From assembly GCA_010645155.1 (NCBI GenBank), contig CM021317.1, positions 2,071,565-2,135,564 of the forward strand: 64,000 nucleotides of DNA. The letters are read 5' to 3'. The notes under the pieces were generated by a model. That model saw only the letters and a program-made list of their open reading frames with translations, had not been told where the DNA came from and made no database searches. The DNA is from Tigriopus japonicus. Its lineage: Eukaryota; Arthropoda; Copepoda; Harpacticoida; Harpacticidae. Each line of letters starts with the position of its first letter. Position 1 is the stretch's first letter. Shown here one piece after another: positions 62,382-64,000 of the stretch. The position numbers and the translations under genes were made by a program.

Positions 62382-63444
62382 CTGATTGTCAATACAAGCT
62401 CGTTATTTCACTTTTAGCTACATTACTATTGTTAGAGCACCAAAATTAGAAGAGTACGCACATGAAATTGGCCACATGCGATTAAGTGTCATGGTATTTG
62501 AAAGGAAAAAGAAGAGCCAAAGTAAATTCAAGACAAGCCCTGTTCATTCCAGAAAATAAACAAATCTTGCAGGAGGAGCAATTTTGATTTAGGAAGATTT
62601 AAGAAAATGGTTGCACTTTGTCTTTGGGTTACCTTTATAAATTCGAATACTTTGGAGATAAGTGAGACAGAACAATTGCATGATTGTACGCTTCTAATTA
62701 TAGGTCTTCTAGATATTACCTCATATTGTTTGAAGGGATGAAACTCGCACAAAAATAGTGTCCCTTTTGGTTTCAGATGTAGGCTGACTTGATGAAAGAA
62801 TGAAGACAGATCTTTGACGTGTTCTAAAACAAGATTGCCAAAAATGAAGTCCGCTGATTCCTTTTTCAACGGCCAACTTTGGGTGATGTCATGTTGAACC
62901 AACTTTAATTTGTCCTTTACACTTGGGAGAATCTTGGAACAATCCTCAATCCTTGTCTTGGTTTGTTCCAACATTCCCTGAAAGAATACTAAATACTAAT
63001 ACTAATACTGAAATACCAAAAATTTTAACCTTTTTTGGAAATATTCATGGTAAGGACGATAGCGATTTTAATTGCCGATTTTATATGCAATACCTCAGAA
63101 AAATCCATGGCAAAATACGAATTGAGGTCAGTTCCATGTTGACTCAAAATCCAATGGGTGTGCCTTCCTGTGCCACACCCAAATTCCACCACACTTTTGC
63201 CAGCCAAATCAAACACTTGACTTCGAAGGACCTAAAATTAGATCAGAAGCACAGTTTTTAGAGTAAACTCCAAAGGATATAACACGAATAATACCAAGAT
63301 TTGTGTACCTTCTCATCTAAATCTCGGGTTTTGTTTGGACATGTGTCATATGTTCTAGACCACGTGTTGTACGCCTCAGCAATTTCCATTGGATCTTTTG
63401 ATGAGCGATCACTCGTGTTTGGCTCAAATTCAACGAAACGCCCC
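62178..63444 (-). CDS. Class I SAM-dependent methyltransferase, last four exons (5' end unresolved)
   Basis: Exons 63444-63309, 63231-63094, 62977-62720 and 62381-62178 join in phase 0 with GT-AG borders and end at TGA 62178, giving about 244 residues. The first has the substrate-side lead (EIAEAYNTWSRTYD). The second has SAM motif I (VVEFGCGTGRHTHW) and FAMDFSE, and the third continues GMLEQTK, so the join restores the normal xDxSxxML motif. Then come the acidic DITQSWPL, FIFGNLVLEHVKDL and the strand KPKGTLFLCEFHPFKQY. The fourth holds GRKAVFRDINGV and ends FLKAGL. The fold transfers methyl from SAM; the substrate cannot be told, but the Methyltransf_11/25 type is likely. An acceptor (TTTCATTCCTAAG) opens the first listed exon, so at least one upstream exon with the ATG lies above 63444 and is not identified. 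Confidence 0.88.
62720..62977 (-). CDS. Methyltransferase exon, central Rossmann part
   Basis: The acceptor GTATTCTTTCAG precedes GGAATG and the donor GTAATA follows TATGAG; 86 codons in phase 0. Reading past the donor gives the meaningless VISRRPIIRS extension. Confidence 0.9.
63094..63231 (-). CDS. Methyltransferase exon with SAM motif I
   Basis: The acceptor TTTTAG precedes GTCCTTCG and the donor GTATTG follows TCTGAG; 46 codons in phase 0 at both ends. Confidence 0.9.
63309..63444 (-). CDS. Methyltransferase exon (first recognised)
   Basis: It encodes RFVEFEPNTSDRSSKDPMEI through TRDLDEK. The donor is GAGAAG/GTACAC (phase 0). The upstream border at 63444 is the likeliest acceptor, not certain; the same frame is open for another 35 bases or so. 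Confidence 0.7.
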
Positions 63445-63450
63445 CTTAGG

Positions 63451-64000
63451 AATGAAATTGTTTGATTTACGTCTGCTAGTCGTCAGACCTCATAAAAAAC
63501 AACTCAAATGGATGGACAGGCTTAATATGAGAAATTAAACAATCAAAATTAGTTATTGTTGTATCCGTCAATAACAACGTCATTCTAATATTGAGAGATA
63601 TGCAGACTCTATCGAGTGTTCCCATATTCAGCTTTGATTGTAGTTTCGCTTATTTCAGAACATATTCTTGTGTCAAATATTGACACAAAAAAATATTAAT
63701 ACGGAAGTTTTAAAATTTGAAAAAACACGTTCATTTCGATGATGGAAAGACATTTTTTATTGAAAAAAATCATGTGAACTTTTGCATAAAGTTTTGAAAT
63801 ATTGCTAGATTTCCTCCGAATTCGTTTTAAGCTAAAAGATCCTCAGATATTGTTACATTCTAATTGAATTATTATGTTGCTGACAACAATGATAGAGGTA
63901 TTTTTATATGACTGACCAATAGGCAACATTTTCCCAATCATCTAAATGGAGTCTTGAACTTTTACACTGAAAATTGTATGACATGGATTCTTTAGCTGTT
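63451..64000. other. Intergenic or intronic DNA upstream of the methyltransferase exons
   Basis: The missing first exon may be here or beyond the window edge. I could not find an ATG-led frame with a matching donor. Confidence 0.35.

Noticed and set aside
62528..62719. Extension of the methyltransferase frame past 62720
   Set aside because: A GT donor in phase 0 and a matching downstream exon with family sequence show this part is intron.

Overview
The window is nuclear DNA of an invertebrate animal, most likely an arthropod; a small crustacean such as a copepod would fit, but the sequence does not prove it. Reasons: A+T-rich DNA with GT-AG introns, a spliced Tat-SF1 splicing-factor gene, secreted thrombospondin-1/PAN proteins, and a very dense, nested load of Tc1/mariner, hAT-like, CR1-like and Gypsy-like elements. 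There are no operons, prokaryotic signals, CRISPR arrays or credible rRNA/tRNA genes. Two N-runs mark assembly gaps.

Layout. 0-17 kb is mobile-element debris: a tRNA-like repeat, a broken TSP1 fragment (1.64-1.9 kb), CR1-like reverse transcriptase remnants (4.1-5.0 and 12.5-12.95 kb), Gypsy integrase remnants (7.0-8.0 kb), a 61-bp-arm perfect palindrome (8.9 kb) and an apparently intact DD37E Tc1/mariner element (10.35-11.71 kb). 17.3-21.8 kb is a nest: a non-LTR retrotransposon on the minus strand broken by a maT-like DD37D mariner and a 1.2-kb hAT-like element with a perfect 8-bp target duplication. 22-37.5 kb holds MITEs, foldback elements, a SINE, minisatellites and a broken mariner, several with exact target-site duplications.

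39.6-57.4 kb is the gene-rich part. On the minus strand lie a small DUF6940-like gene (39600-40319) and a four-exon Tat-SF1 orthologue (57400 down to 40571). All its splice phases close and give 509 residues. Its 10.2-kb third intron contains, on the opposite strand, two paralogous two-exon genes (43.7-46.1 and 49.2-50.5 kb). Each encodes a secreted protein with a signal peptide, a short SGSGCG-containing N-terminal domain, a linker, one TSP1 domain and two PAN/apple-like domains. In the second the linker is a roughly 100-residue threonine tract. This nested pair is the most distinctive protein-coding feature here.

58.4-64 kb holds a 614-bp MITE, a divergent inverted duplication with coding-like sequence (59.8-60.3 kb), and the last four exons of a class I SAM-dependent methyltransferase on the minus strand (63444 down to 62178). 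The host genes show no obvious functional link; their closeness is positional. Coordinates of exons with clear splice signals are exact; edges of degenerate repeats are approximate.
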